Source of the DNA: Saccoglossus kowalevskii
Lineage: Eukaryota; Hemichordata; Enteropneusta; Harrimaniidae
DNA length: 22,727 nucleotides
Reading direction: 5' to 3'
Assembly: GCF_000003605.2 (NCBI RefSeq)
Contig: NW_003158734.1
Location: 192,030 to 214,756, forward strand
Under the pieces are notes generated by a model. The model was not told the origin of the DNA, searched no databases, and saw only the letters and a list, made by a program, of their open reading frames with translations. A program made the position numbers and the translations under genes. This document shows positions 13,301-19,585 of the stretch, piece after piece. How positions within the stretch are numbered: position 1 is the stretch's first letter; each line of letters begins with the position of its first letter.

Positions 13301-15240
13301 AAGTACCGGTAGTCCTATTTCCACCAATCGGGAATAACATAATAACATCTTTATTCTCTGTAGAGATTTTCATTTAGAACATGGCTTGGTCATTTTCACC
13401 AATCAGGTAACATCGTTATTTGGAGCGGACACATGGAATTGCCTGGAACTTTTCTGTTGTTCGTTTGTAGCGAATGTTAAAATATTATGAAGTACATTTC
13501 AATTTTTAAATTTGATCAAGAAAACAAATTTACTACATAAGAATATGATGAAATATCAACTTTTTCAAATTCCCAATTTAAATATTCCATTACAAGCAGC
13601 TGCAGGCTTTAAATACAAAATGTAACACGTAATTCACATTTAATTTGGATCAGAATTGCACTGCACCATTATTTTCAATTTCAGCATCCAATTTATTTCT
13701 GATACTCATCTATGACATCTTGAATTGTACGGTTATCAAGGACTACATCAGAGTCATATAATTTACTGTTGGATATTATTATTTGTGAGTTTAGTTAACA
13801 TTTCATTAAAAATACTGTCACATTATGAACCAGGTAGCAGATCTCAAATTATACTACTTTCAGTCTTTGTTTATTCATTGTTCGTTAGCATTTTTTTTTT
13901 TTTACCAATGCAACAACCACTAAGCTATCAGTGATTGTCATCATTACATAATATTCTTGCAAATTAAAATCTGAGGTAAAGTGGATTAAAAGCATCTATG
14001 AAAATTACTGATTCAGTCTATATACAGAAATAAATTTGAAAATAATCATTGAGGACAGGGAAAAGGCAGGATGACAAAGCAAGAGTTGGAAGAGTGACAT
14101 GAGCAGCTGAATCACTTGAGAGAGTGCAACTATAGAGAAGAGAAACTATATATATAGATGTAAAACATATTACATCATTAATTCTCACCTTATCACCAGA
14201 CACAAGTCGAGTGCCATTGGGACTCCATTTCAATAAGACCACTTCATGTTTATGAATATGTTCAGCCCAGTAGAGTTCTCTTTCTTGCTCATTCCATATA
14301 AGTATTTCACCATTCTCCCAACCGGCACCCACTATAGGTCTGATTGGATGCCAATCTAATGACATGGATGGACATGCTCTCTGCATTGTGGCATGCTCCA
14401 GTAATTCCCCCTAAATAAATCATTGAATGCATATAATATTAATGATGGTAATTCGCAGGTATATTAATCACAGATATCAACACTGGGTTGTTTTGTGGCA
14501 TACATGTGCTAGTGTTGCTACAATGCTTTTTATCAGACTTTCTTCAGAGTTATTTACCCGCAGTTTCATAATCATAATAAAATTCAATTTTTATACTTTC
14601 AAATTTACAGCGTGTACACAAACCAATATAAGTGAACATTCTGTTCTTAAATATATTAGTTTGACTTTGAATCTAAAAGTGGAATGGCAGATTCAAATAG
14701 TGCATTGGCTCTATTGCAGTATATGCGCTAACACAAATAATAACAGTCATGTGTATATTGTGAAAAGTCATATTTTAATTATCCAGGATATAATAAATGT
14801 GAACTTCTAATTAATTCATGTGCAGTTCTAATAGAGCAAGTACGGTACATCGAACATTTTTTATTTGAGTTAGACAACAAAGAGTTGATTTCTCAAAATA
14901 CGTACTGTATTCTTAATAACAATAATAAAAAAAAAAAAAGTTAATGACATATATAAAGAATATGATTATGGAACTTTATTACAATATTTTGTAATATAAT
15001 AGTAATACATGGATAAGAAGAGGGTTTGAACTTTGAATGAACATCAAATCTGCATAGGTGACTTACCTCTTCCCTGTAGACATGTACGGTACCACCTCCA
15101 CCATCGCCTCTTGAGGCAACAGCTAACAACGGTCGCACACTATGCCAGGCGATATCCACACTGGGGCCAGCAATCGGCTTTTCTACTTTGTGATCAAAGT
15201 ATACTGCCATGATGATCGGCTTCCCTTCTTCTCTTGGGCG
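1..15240 (-). CDS. IFT140: IFT140, intraflagellar transport complex A subunit, partial (17 coding exons, 3' half outside window)
   Basis: IFT140 is a core subunit of IFT complex A, which drives retrograde transport and import of membrane cargo in cilia. Known family architecture is two N-terminal WD40 propellers followed by a long TPR solenoid, about 1460 residues in human. Joined coding exons (minus): 15210-15067, 14410-14189, 12902-12772, 12362-12220, 11474-11299, 10890-10802, 9886-9780, 8853-8612, 7549-7439, 6791-6722, 6626-6535, 5865-5738, 5260-5143, 4864-4719, 2885-2720, 1865-1734, 1537-1341. They total 2414 nt, 804 codons plus 2 nt, with no internal stop. Every junction is GT-AG and phase-compatible. 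Diagnostic peptides recalled from the family include MAVYFDH at the N-terminus, AVSGDESALDMFSWKK, YVDEKG, DNYALSLDG, SWGSSKNLLAINN, LEVPYFYF, RDFVGLEDGDKSARDAM and GNMDEAFKAIKLIK. The remaining TPR half lies left of position 1. No frameshift or damage is visible. Confidence 0.96.
1341..1537 (-). CDS. IFT140: IFT140 coding exon 17 (residues 740-804 and part of 805, start of TPR-like region)
   Basis: It reads SSEIGQDDPHSPLSGLGNNI, GRQVMRDFVGLEDGDKSARD, AMMNFSYYLTIGNMDEAFKA, IKLIK. RDFVGLEDxDKxxRDAMxxFS and TIGxMDEAFKxIKLIK are near-identical to vertebrate IFT140 and form the first helices after the propellers. The acceptor is TTTGTAG and the donor AAAAG/GTACAC. It ends two bases into a codon whose last base lies outside the window. 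No following exon is visible down to position 1. Confidence 0.96.
1734..1865 (-). CDS. IFT140: IFT140 coding exon 16 (residues 696-739)
   Basis: It reads PEVVIVSLFSTLEHGVMLQD, SFPLGATHNSLIGLEVPYFY, FVKK. It is highly similar to the family segment ISEEHGFLLHESFP...HSLLGMEVPYYYF. The acceptor is TTTGCAG and the donor GAAG/GTAAAT. It is 132 nt, phase 0 both ends. Confidence 0.96.
1918..2000 (+). repeat. tRNA-derived SINE head (pol III A and B boxes)
   Basis: An A-box-like TGGCTTGGTGG at 1918-1928 is followed by a B-box-like GGTTCAAATC at 1983-1992. The spacing of 65 bp fits a tRNA-Leu/Ser type molecule with a long variable arm. The T-arm stem is decayed and no clean acceptor stem is seen, so this is more likely a SINE head than a functional tRNA. 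It is antisense to IFT140. Confidence 0.5.
2400..2515 (+). repeat. retroelement-like 3' tail
   Basis: An inverted repeat TACATCAT...ATGATGTA and the block TTATGGGCCAGTGG are followed by TTAATAAACTAAACTATTTC and a short (TTTCAA)n end. This resembles 3' ends of invertebrate non-LTR elements. It may be the 3' end of the element whose tRNA-like head is at 1918, giving about 600 bp. The match is by pattern only. Confidence 0.35.
2720..2885 (-). CDS. IFT140: IFT140 coding exon 15 (residues 640-695)
   Basis: It reads GRSEAARDIAGRYPISHYWD then PQEPKLLVCEAKLSAAAVEM and NTPKKSALASAMYIP. The anchor is H-x-WD-x-x-EP-x-L-x-VCEA, a strong family motif. Flanking residues are low-complexity linker (AAA, KKSALASA). 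The acceptor TGAAATTAG is weak in pyrimidines and the donor CCT/GTAAGT strong. It completes the arginine codon and ends in phase 0. Confidence 0.9.
2886..4718 (-). other. IFT140: IFT140 intron 14
   Basis: 1833 bp, the longest complete intron here. It contains a doublet of GTGATATAAAA at 3390-3411, TACCGGTA at 4200-4207 and TACATGTA at 4125-4132. No coding sequence or recognisable mobile element. Confidence 0.8.
4719..4864 (-). CDS. IFT140: IFT140 coding exon 14 (residues 592-639 and part of 640, acidic loop)
   Basis: It reads TDGTCDPTLYVWDVDMDNVS then HFDF, matching the family Y-DVEMDTVTVFDF strand of propeller 2. After this comes a very acidic stretch, DDFTPQDESTEDQTDEER, which I could not align to vertebrate sequence and which is probably a surface loop. 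The acceptor is TGAATAG and the donor AAAG/GTATAC. Confidence 0.93.
5143..5260 (-). CDS. IFT140: IFT140 coding exon 13 (residues 552-591)
   Basis: It reads REAKLHANPKYIHDSVSKLG then SIVSIRVNCNGTKISILSNK, matching family RREAKxH...GxIxSLRxxxxGxxISILxxK. The acceptor is GTTACAG and the donor AAG/GTATGA. It ends in phase 0. Confidence 0.94.
5261..5737 (-). other. IFT140: IFT140 intron 12
   Basis: 477 bp of AT-rich sequence. A B-box-like stretch near 5420-5445 on the minus strand has no A box at proper spacing. Nothing else seen. Confidence 0.75.
5738..5865 (-). CDS. IFT140: IFT140 coding exon 12 (residues 510-551 and part of 552)
   Basis: It reads GTVKQLLSFNEQEGEVIAID, INGYYLVVATSTGYLKIFDL, SR. 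GTVKQLL and the GxxLVVxTxxxxxKxFDLSRR strand are conserved. The acceptor ATGAAG is pyrimidine-poor, so this boundary rests on frame and homology. The donor GGAG/GTAAGT is strong. Confidence 0.93.
5866..6534 (-). other. IFT140: IFT140 intron 11
   Basis: 669 bp, unremarkable AT-rich intron. No gene or repeat recognised. Confidence 0.75.
6535..6626 (-). CDS. IFT140: IFT140 coding exon 11 (residues 479-509)
   Basis: It reads GTFSTESMLIAIFDQNVYTT then EPGKLQIRTFQ, matching family GTFxxExPVLAxxxxNVYTxE...VQVRTxQ. The acceptor is ATTGTAG and the donor CCAG/GTGAGT. It ends in phase 0. Confidence 0.94.
6722..6791 (-). CDS. IFT140: IFT140 coding exon 10 (residues 456-478 and part of 479)
   Basis: A 70-nt exon reading DHVAIWNGRKVVAYEIG then PTIRCL. 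xVAxWNGRxVAxxE is the family motif. The acceptor is TTTTATAG and the donor CTAG/GTAAAT. Intron 10 after it is only 95 bp, the shortest in the window. Confidence 0.94.
6792..7438 (-). other. IFT140: IFT140 intron 9
   Basis: 647 bp, AT-rich; nothing recognisable apart from poly-A near 6798-6811. Confidence 0.75.
7439..7549 (-). CDS. IFT140: IFT140 coding exon 9 (residues 419-455, start of propeller 2)
   Basis: It reads VACVQTSPSILAVDMYNSG then IHHDLKTDIHIKGVYTTR, aligning with the human QVSPSLL...LRTDMHISGVFATK segment. The acceptor is TATTCAG and the donor CAGA/GTAAGT. It is 111 nt, phase 0 both ends. Confidence 0.94.
7812..7879. repeat. long imperfect hairpin in intron 8
   Basis: The left arm at 7819-7835 is AAATGGTCAAAAAACTT. 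The right arm at 7858-7873, AAGTTTTTGACCATTT, is its reverse complement apart from one extra A. Pairing extends outward through ATAG/CTAT with a bulge. The loop is 22 nt. Size and shape resemble a pre-miRNA or a very short MITE; no known miRNA recognised. Confidence 0.7.
8049..8300. repeat. diverged tandem repeat, two units of about 127 bp
   Basis: TTTATGCA followed by TTTTTGA-GAGGT-ACA-AAC occurs at 8049 and again at 8176. Later in each unit TCAACAAGGCACTGCTTGAATATCT corresponds to TCAATATAACACTGTATGAATGTCT-like sequence. Heavy divergence suggests an old duplication or satellite remnant. Confidence 0.55.
8441..8548. repeat. 54-bp tandem duplication
   Basis: Two copies begin at 8441 and 8495 with ACATACTATCCTCTGG; they differ at only a few positions. 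Each copy contains an inverted repeat (TCCTCT with AGAGGA or GGAGGA). It ends 63 bp from the exon 8 donor. Confidence 0.9.
8612..8853 (-). CDS. IFT140: IFT140 coding exon 8 (residues 338-418)
   Basis: The longest coding exon here at 242 nt. It reads GILAGGTNNGRVALWRF, an insertion GLAGRRQEGEQKWKLQAP, then GNILQISWGSSKNLLAINNI and MSSHFKDG. LAxGTxxGRVAxWR and QIxWGSxKNLLAxN are diagnostic of IFT140. The acceptor is TTGAAG before 8853 and the donor GGG/GTAAGT after 8612. It ends in phase 0. Confidence 0.96.
8854..9779 (-). other. IFT140: IFT140 intron 7, with MITE candidate
   Basis: 926 bp. It holds the inverted-repeat element at 9072-9278; 9400-9600 is very AT-rich. No coding sequence. Confidence 0.8.
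9072..9278. mobile_element. MITE candidate with TA flanks, Tc1/mariner-like
   Basis: The left end CTGTAAAATC is inverted at the right end (CTACAG), each flanked by TA (9070-9071, 9279-9280); the wider ACATACTGTA at 9067-9076 is repeated inverted at 9274-9283. A second inverted block, AATTTCACTATTTTGATG on the left, pairs with the complement of CAGCAAAAATAGCGAAATT on the right at similar depth. No coding capacity. Arms are diverged, so it is old. Confidence 0.5.
9780..9886 (-). CDS. IFT140: IFT140 coding exon 7 (residues 302-338)
   Basis: It reads RMWDLDRDDNYALSLDG then HQGFETGDYINCISFCDAK. It matches the family block around WDIERGENYILS...FGFEKGE-MNCVCYC. The WD dipeptide closes a propeller-1 repeat. 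The acceptor is ATTGTAG and the donor AAAG/GTATGT. It ends one base into a glycine codon. Confidence 0.95.
9887..10801 (-). other. IFT140: IFT140 intron 6
   Basis: 915 bp. It contains two TACATGTA octamers (10137, 10445) and about three copies of CTATTAGA near 10699-10720. No gene or mobile element recognised. Confidence 0.75.
10802..10890 (-). CDS. IFT140: IFT140 coding exon 6 (residues 273-301 and part of 302)
   Basis: A short 89-nt exon reading VKLSGKQGEFDAIWAGRG then LLAIATGETVI. VKLSGK is an exact family motif. The acceptor is TTTTTTAG and the donor TTAG/GTAAAA is weaker than the others. The next exon supplies the last base of an arginine codon. Confidence 0.93.
10891..11298 (-). other. 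IFT140: IFT140 intron 5
   Basis: 408 bp, AT-rich, with TACATGTA at 11085. Nothing else seen. Confidence 0.75.
11299..11474 (-). CDS. IFT140: IFT140 coding exon 5 (residues 214-272)
   Basis: The peptide contains NAFYVDEKGGCKAIFNADG, AIRKLLYNEYKDILVVVTES and LMLSQFSVSPEGHVQELMK, collinear with the human YVDEKGK...LVVVTE...LSLYTVPPEG region. The acceptor is TTTTTCAG at 11475 and the donor GAAG/GTAGGC at 11298. It ends in phase 0. Confidence 0.95.
11605..12040. repeat. diverged repeat copies and hairpins flanking the gap
   Basis: AAATGGC...GATCATGAAACAAA followed by AATGTCTGATGTA and a GAACT...CCA..CATGT block occurs on the left (11609-11697) and again on the right (11930-12035). The left side has a hairpin AAAATGGCCA/TGGCCATTTT (11732-11756, 5-nt loop); the right side begins with GGCATTTGAATGCC. 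Repetition probably caused the gap. Confidence 0.6.
11825..11874. other. assembly gap (50 N)
   Basis: A run of exactly 50 N, probably a placeholder length. It lies inside intron 4, so no IFT140 codons are lost: the exons on either side join in frame. Confidence 0.99.
12220..12362 (-). CDS. IFT140: IFT140 coding exon 4 (residues 166-214)
   Basis: It reads DMAALARAAVSGDESALDMF followed by SWKKGGKGPM; the AAVSGDE-ALDMF-WKK block is a diagnostic IFT140 insertion between propeller-1 blades. The acceptor CTTCTCTAG precedes 12362 and the donor GAAG/GTAAGT follows 12220. It completes the split alanine codon and ends one base into a glycine codon. Confidence 0.95.
12363..12771 (-). other. IFT140: IFT140 intron 3
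   Basis: 409 bp. Nothing recognisable beyond splice sites. Confidence 0.75.
12772..12902 (-). CDS. IFT140: IFT140 coding exon 3 (residues 123-165 and part of 166)
   Basis: NGLLVVWRADPRGRLQPGPL is the conserved strand that closes a WD repeat (L-x-x-W-R-x-D-x-R-G-R). SKHELPQILTQCVFKPS follows, matching the family HEY/HEL...LTxCxFK block. The acceptor TTTTCAG lies at 12903 and the donor TGC/GTAAGT at 12771. It ends two bases into an alanine codon. Confidence 0.95.
12903..14188 (-). other. IFT140: IFT140 intron 2, with hAT-like MITE
   Basis: 1286 bp. It holds the MITE at 13010-13267 and TACCGGTA at 13304-13311; the rest is AT-rich with no gene. Confidence 0.8.
13010..13267. mobile_element. hAT-like MITE (258 bp, non-autonomous)
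   Basis: The left end is CAGGGTTTTTTCTAAAAA and the right end, read inverted, is CAGGGATTTTTTTAAACAA; both continue into GGGAGCA, giving terminal inverted repeats of about 25-37 bp. CAGGG termini are typical of the hAT superfamily, which makes 8-bp target duplications. Flanks AAATCT and AATCTAAA are similar but not a clean 8-bp duplication. It has no transposase coding sequence. Confidence 0.65.
14189..14410 (-). CDS. IFT140: IFT140 coding exon 2 (residues 49-122, WD40 propeller 1)
   Basis: It reads GELLEHATMQRACPSMSL, then DWHPIRPIVGAGWENGEI and LKWSPNGTRLVSGDK, two typical WD40 repeat strands (W-H-P and W-S-P-x-G motifs) aligning to family positions. The acceptor ATTTAG precedes 14410 and the donor GATAAG/GTGAGA follows 14189. 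It is 222 nt, phase 0 at both ends. Confidence 0.95.
14411..15066 (-). other. IFT140: IFT140 intron 1 (between first two coding exons)
   Basis: 656 bp, AT-rich, with a poly-A run at 14928-14939. Its plus-strand open frame shows no family resemblance. Confidence 0.8.
15067..15240 (-). CDS. IFT140: IFT140 exon with start codon (residues 1-48 plus 30 nt of 5'UTR)
   Basis: The start ATG is at 15208-15210 with A at -3 and G at +4, a good metazoan context. The peptide begins MAVYFDHKVEKP, matching the conserved IFT140 N-terminus, then VDIAWHSVRPLLAVAS, the first strand of propeller 1. A strong acceptor (pyrimidine tract plus TTTGTAG) abuts 15240, so 5'UTR continues in an unseen upstream exon. The 30 nt before ATG have no in-frame stop, so an upstream extension cannot be formally excluded, but the family starts here. 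The donor is GAG/GTAAGT at 15066, phase 0. Confidence 0.93.
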
Positions 15241-16658
15241 CTACAAACAGATGAAAAAAATTAAATATTTATGTCACGGAACAGATGTATATTTGCTAGC
15301 ACCACTACAGAGACTATCATATTTATATTCTAGAGTCAAGACTCTGATGAATGCAACTATGGGGACTATGTTGTTTATATCCCAGAGTTGATATTAAATA
15401 AATGTAGCATTTCAATTCTAGCAAAGTCATAGAACACAAAGTTGAAAATAACATCAAATTTATACATGTAGTAACATATATAATGTACCTATCTAAATGT
15501 TGCTCAACAGAAAATTTATCTCTTAGTACGATGTTAAGAAGGTTTGGGATGATTTTATGTTATCTTCTTCATGATTTCTTATATTACGGGTTACCAGTAA
15601 TGCCATTAGGTCACCAGACAATTTATCAAAAAATAAACATCATGAAAAATGATCAGCATTTTTACACAGATTTTTTTGGTAAAATTATTTATTTAAAAAT
15701 CTTAAAATTTTGCTGTTATTAAAATGAGATGAAAAAGTCATATGTTACTATAGATATGAATTATAATATTTAATTTAATATAGTTTCCAGTTTGATAATA
15801 GTTTTCTATTAGATACAATTAGGAAGAACCCTCCATAATGTATTGCATATATGTAATGCTCACTAATGCAAAATTATAATTTGGCATTAAACTGTGATTT
15901 TTATAAATTGAATCCCAAAATGTGTGGATAGAATTGGTGAATCGAAGTGTCAGAAGACATCATTCATTATGTATTATATCCTTAAGGCCTGTATGCATGT
16001 TAACTTCAGCACACCTACATGTGTAGATTAACAGTGTAATCTGATATCACAATAGTATAAATAATTGGAAAGTAAAAAAGTATGAGGTGTAGGATTGAGT
16101 ATCAAACAGACAATTTTTTTAATTAAAGTTGTACTGTCAGCAAAAATTAGCAGACACATTTTAAAATTTTGAGTAACTTTGGGCAAAAATTAAATTTGAA
16201 AGTTGCGACGACAGAGAATTATATTGATCATTTGTTGAACAGAAAATCCTGCGAAAGATTTGGTGATTTGAAATGCTGAAAACTCAGTAGTCACAAATGA
16301 ATGTATGGAAATGCTCGCTAGATACCTAATGTTGGGATATTGCCAAGGTGGATATCTAGCAAATACCAATACTGTTACTTATATCACTCACATTACATCT
16401 CGTGCCAAAACAGCCTCAAAACAAATACTGCAGACATAATTCTAAGACTACAATGTAGGAGCTACATTACCATCTGGTAATAATTATCCTTAACTTTACA
16501 GATGATTCTAGCACTATCTGTAATATAATATGAGGCTATATTTTACACTGTTAAGTTATTAAACTTATGCCACATAACAATTTTATTGCATTACAGTGCC
16601 AGAAATCTATATGCATAGCCCATAGCATTGAGTAACAACATTTTTCAGAGAATATCAT

Positions 16659-16678
16659 GTCCAAATTTAAATTTGGAC
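16659..16678. repeat. perfect 20-bp palindrome
   Basis: GTCCAAATTTAAATTTGGAC equals its own reverse complement. No flanking element identified. Confidence 0.95.
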
Positions 16679-17081
16679 GATTTTAGCATGTTTTTAGTCA
16701 ATTACACTTTGTAAAATAGTTAAATTTAATACTGTAGACACAATTCACTGCTGTCAATAACATAATTCCTTTTTGTATGCGGCAAAATTGACATTTAAGA
16801 ACACAAAATGGAAATGGTAGGATGTCAAGGAAATTTCAACAAAACAAAAATGAAATTGGCAGGATACATAACTCATTATGTCTCACCTGAATCAGGCAAA
16901 ATCAATTGAAAAATAAAACAAATGGCTGCCTGTTGGTTAAATTTATTCAAAACCCCATAACAATTGAAAGGAATATCCAAATGATTGTCCTGTCTTTGCA
17001 ACAAATTTAAACAAAATTCGTCAAAGAGATGGGCCAAATGAAAATAAAACATACATGACCACCAGTTGACAACTCAGAATT

Positions 17082-17144
17082 AACAAACAAACAAACAAAC
17101 AAACAAACAGACAGACAGACAAACAAACAAACAGACAGACAGAG
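17082..17144. repeat. compound tetranucleotide microsatellite (AAAC/AGAC)
   Basis: Alternating blocks of AAAC and AGAC units over about 63 bp. The minus-strand open frame through it encodes only a repeated leucine/cysteine/valine pattern and is an artefact. Confidence 0.98.
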
Positions 17145-18870
17145 CAAACCCAAAATGCAAGTCCACAATAACCATACATAATACATAAATCAGGTTTGCT
17201 ACAAAGTATACCAGTATCTCAGTTATTTGATTATGTATTTTTTCTGCCAGTGCAAGATGCATTTTTAATTCCTAAAAACCATAAATATACAAATAACAGA
17301 TAATAACACCATTATGCAGATCCTATTCGCCCTCTTTTCGCTCCCATGAGTTATATTATTATGCTGTTAATCTAACAAAGTAACCATATATCAAATAAAC
17401 ATCAAAGATTATTTCTAAAAAAAATGTAATATTTAACTAAAGCAATACAAAGGACAGGAATACAATGAAGTCTGATATATTTATAGAAAATACATTTTAA
17501 TTAAAAAAAGATAATGTTTACATATATGTGCTTGTAAGTGTTTGTCAGTTTAATAAAAATCATCTAGAGAAAGTGTGGAGCATAAGCGGAAATGTCTGTA
17601 CAAAAACGAGTTCTGAAACATTGATGGACAGATTGATACTTGGAAACAAAATCTACGCTTAGAGCTAATACATGTTTTTCGCTAGTGACTGATAAGCTTG
17701 CATGAACTTTATATCTTTCGTAAAATATTAATTTTACTGCTACATGTACTATTTGAAGAAATCACTTAGTGTGAATTAACTACTAAGGACAATGAAAGTA
17801 AATAATGTTTAGATACTAGGTTCACCTCTACAACTGAGATCTAAGGCAAAAGTCACTACTGAATCATATACAATTACAACCATGTAATCTGTTAAAGAGA
17901 CAGACAGGCCTCAAAGAAGTACATGTACCAGTTTATGACAAAGGAAAGCTCTACTTTTTCAAGACTCCATGCAGTTAAAATTAATGAGCGAGAAATCATC
18001 TACAATACCATTTACATCACATATGACATACTATAATGGCATCAAATAACATAGTTCAGAGATGCCAATTCATGGCAGGCTTGTGTTTCTAATTATACTA
18101 AGATTAAATAAAATTAAATAAAAGAACCGATAACCACCAATGCATGCGTTACACAAGATATAGGGAAACTATGTCTCTTGATATTTAAACATTTTAGAAA
18201 TGTATTTCCTAAATAAAGACTAAACATTTTTGGACACAAGAAAATCCCGGCAAGTTTAACTCTAAGAAACAACAAATACTGCTGGCAAATATTTAATTTA
18301 CTATTTTCTGTACCTCAACTAACCACGTATATTTTCTATAGCACTATACAAATGTAACATGAAAGGCCCATGGCTTGTCGCAATGAATAAAACAATTCTA
18401 AAATGTAACAGTATCACACTTGTCAACACGAGAAAGAATTTTGCTGAAACATGTACATGTCCAATGAACATGCTATTGCCCAGTAAAAGCACATACTTTC
18501 AAAGTTCTCAGGTTCACATTTTTCTAGTCATGTTGGCAATGACAGTAGGTCTTCAATATGTGCAATATTTAGATCATATACTGTGCAATGGAATACCATT
18601 TTGTATTGTAATCTATAAATACTATTAACATACTAGTTCAAACCCATTCACATAACCACACACATACATGTGAAACCGTAGAAAGAAGTCATGTTGTATA
18701 TACATTCATGTACATGAACATTAGTTTAAAGCCAGTCAAAATAATAATGTATACATACAGTTGGGAAATCAATCTCCCACAAAACATCATAATTGTCATC
18801 ACCGTAGAACATTGCCATGTTGACTATCATGGAACTTTTGTGGAGTTATTGATGTATAAATCTCACTACT

Positions 18871-18884
18871 GTTGCCACGGCAGC
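18871..18884. promoter_or_regulatory. RFX X-box-like motif
   Basis: GTTGCCACGGCAGC fits the RFX consensus RYYNYY-N(1-3)-RRNRAC with a perfect left half, a 2-bp spacer and one mismatch in the right half. RFX factors control IFT genes across animals, including the worm IFT140 orthologue. It lies about 3.7 kb upstream of the ATG, so it is relevant only if the noncoding first exon lies nearby. Confidence 0.35.
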
Positions 18885-19542
18885 CTGCAAGTGATGTAAC
18901 AGACATGCTACATCCTACGTTCACGAAGACATCATGTGGTTAAATCAGAACAGCTGGATTGTTCGCAGAAGAGGCGTTTACAAGATAACAGTACAGACAG
19001 AAATAACAAATCTCAAAAGACCATCCTACATGTATATTCACTCAATCCTATTGGAGAATATCTAGAAAATTACTAGTATTTATTTCATGTGGATTGAACT
19101 ATTACTTGAAGAGGGGTGTCAGCTCACAAGGAGGAGTTCAAGCAAGATGTTTAGCAATAACACATTTTACAAGTTACTATTACTCGTAGGAATGTGTCCT
19201 ACAAAGTCATGCAGTTATACATACAGCAAAATACGAAAGAGGCTAGTGAGTTAGCAAATACAAAATCAAGGATCAGAGGTAAGTTAGTAATATAGTCACA
19301 TATTTCTTTTAGAGGCAGTTTTTTATACAAACTATCTTGAGTTAATTGACCTAGAATGTATCAGTACACACATCACATATCGTCAGCATCTAACCCACAG
19401 GAATTTAAATATTGTATTTTGTCAAGAAAAACATAAGAACCATACAAAAAGCAAAAAGTTTATGTGTCAAACAATTACATGTGCACGTAAAAAAAATCCA
19501 AGGGAAGACAGGAATAAGATAATCAACAGACATGCTAGTTGC

Positions 19543-19585
19543 TATACATGCATGTATATGTAATGAGCTTACATGTATACATGTA
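19543..19585. repeat. pair of perfect 16-bp palindromes
   Basis: TATACATGCATGTATA at 19543-19558 and TACATGTATACATGTA at 19570-19585, separated by 11 bp. Both are built from the window's over-represented CATG-centred octamer. Confidence 0.9.

Noticed and set aside
17080-17262. Minus-strand open frame with leucine/cysteine/valine repeats
   Set aside because: Produced by the tetranucleotide microsatellite.
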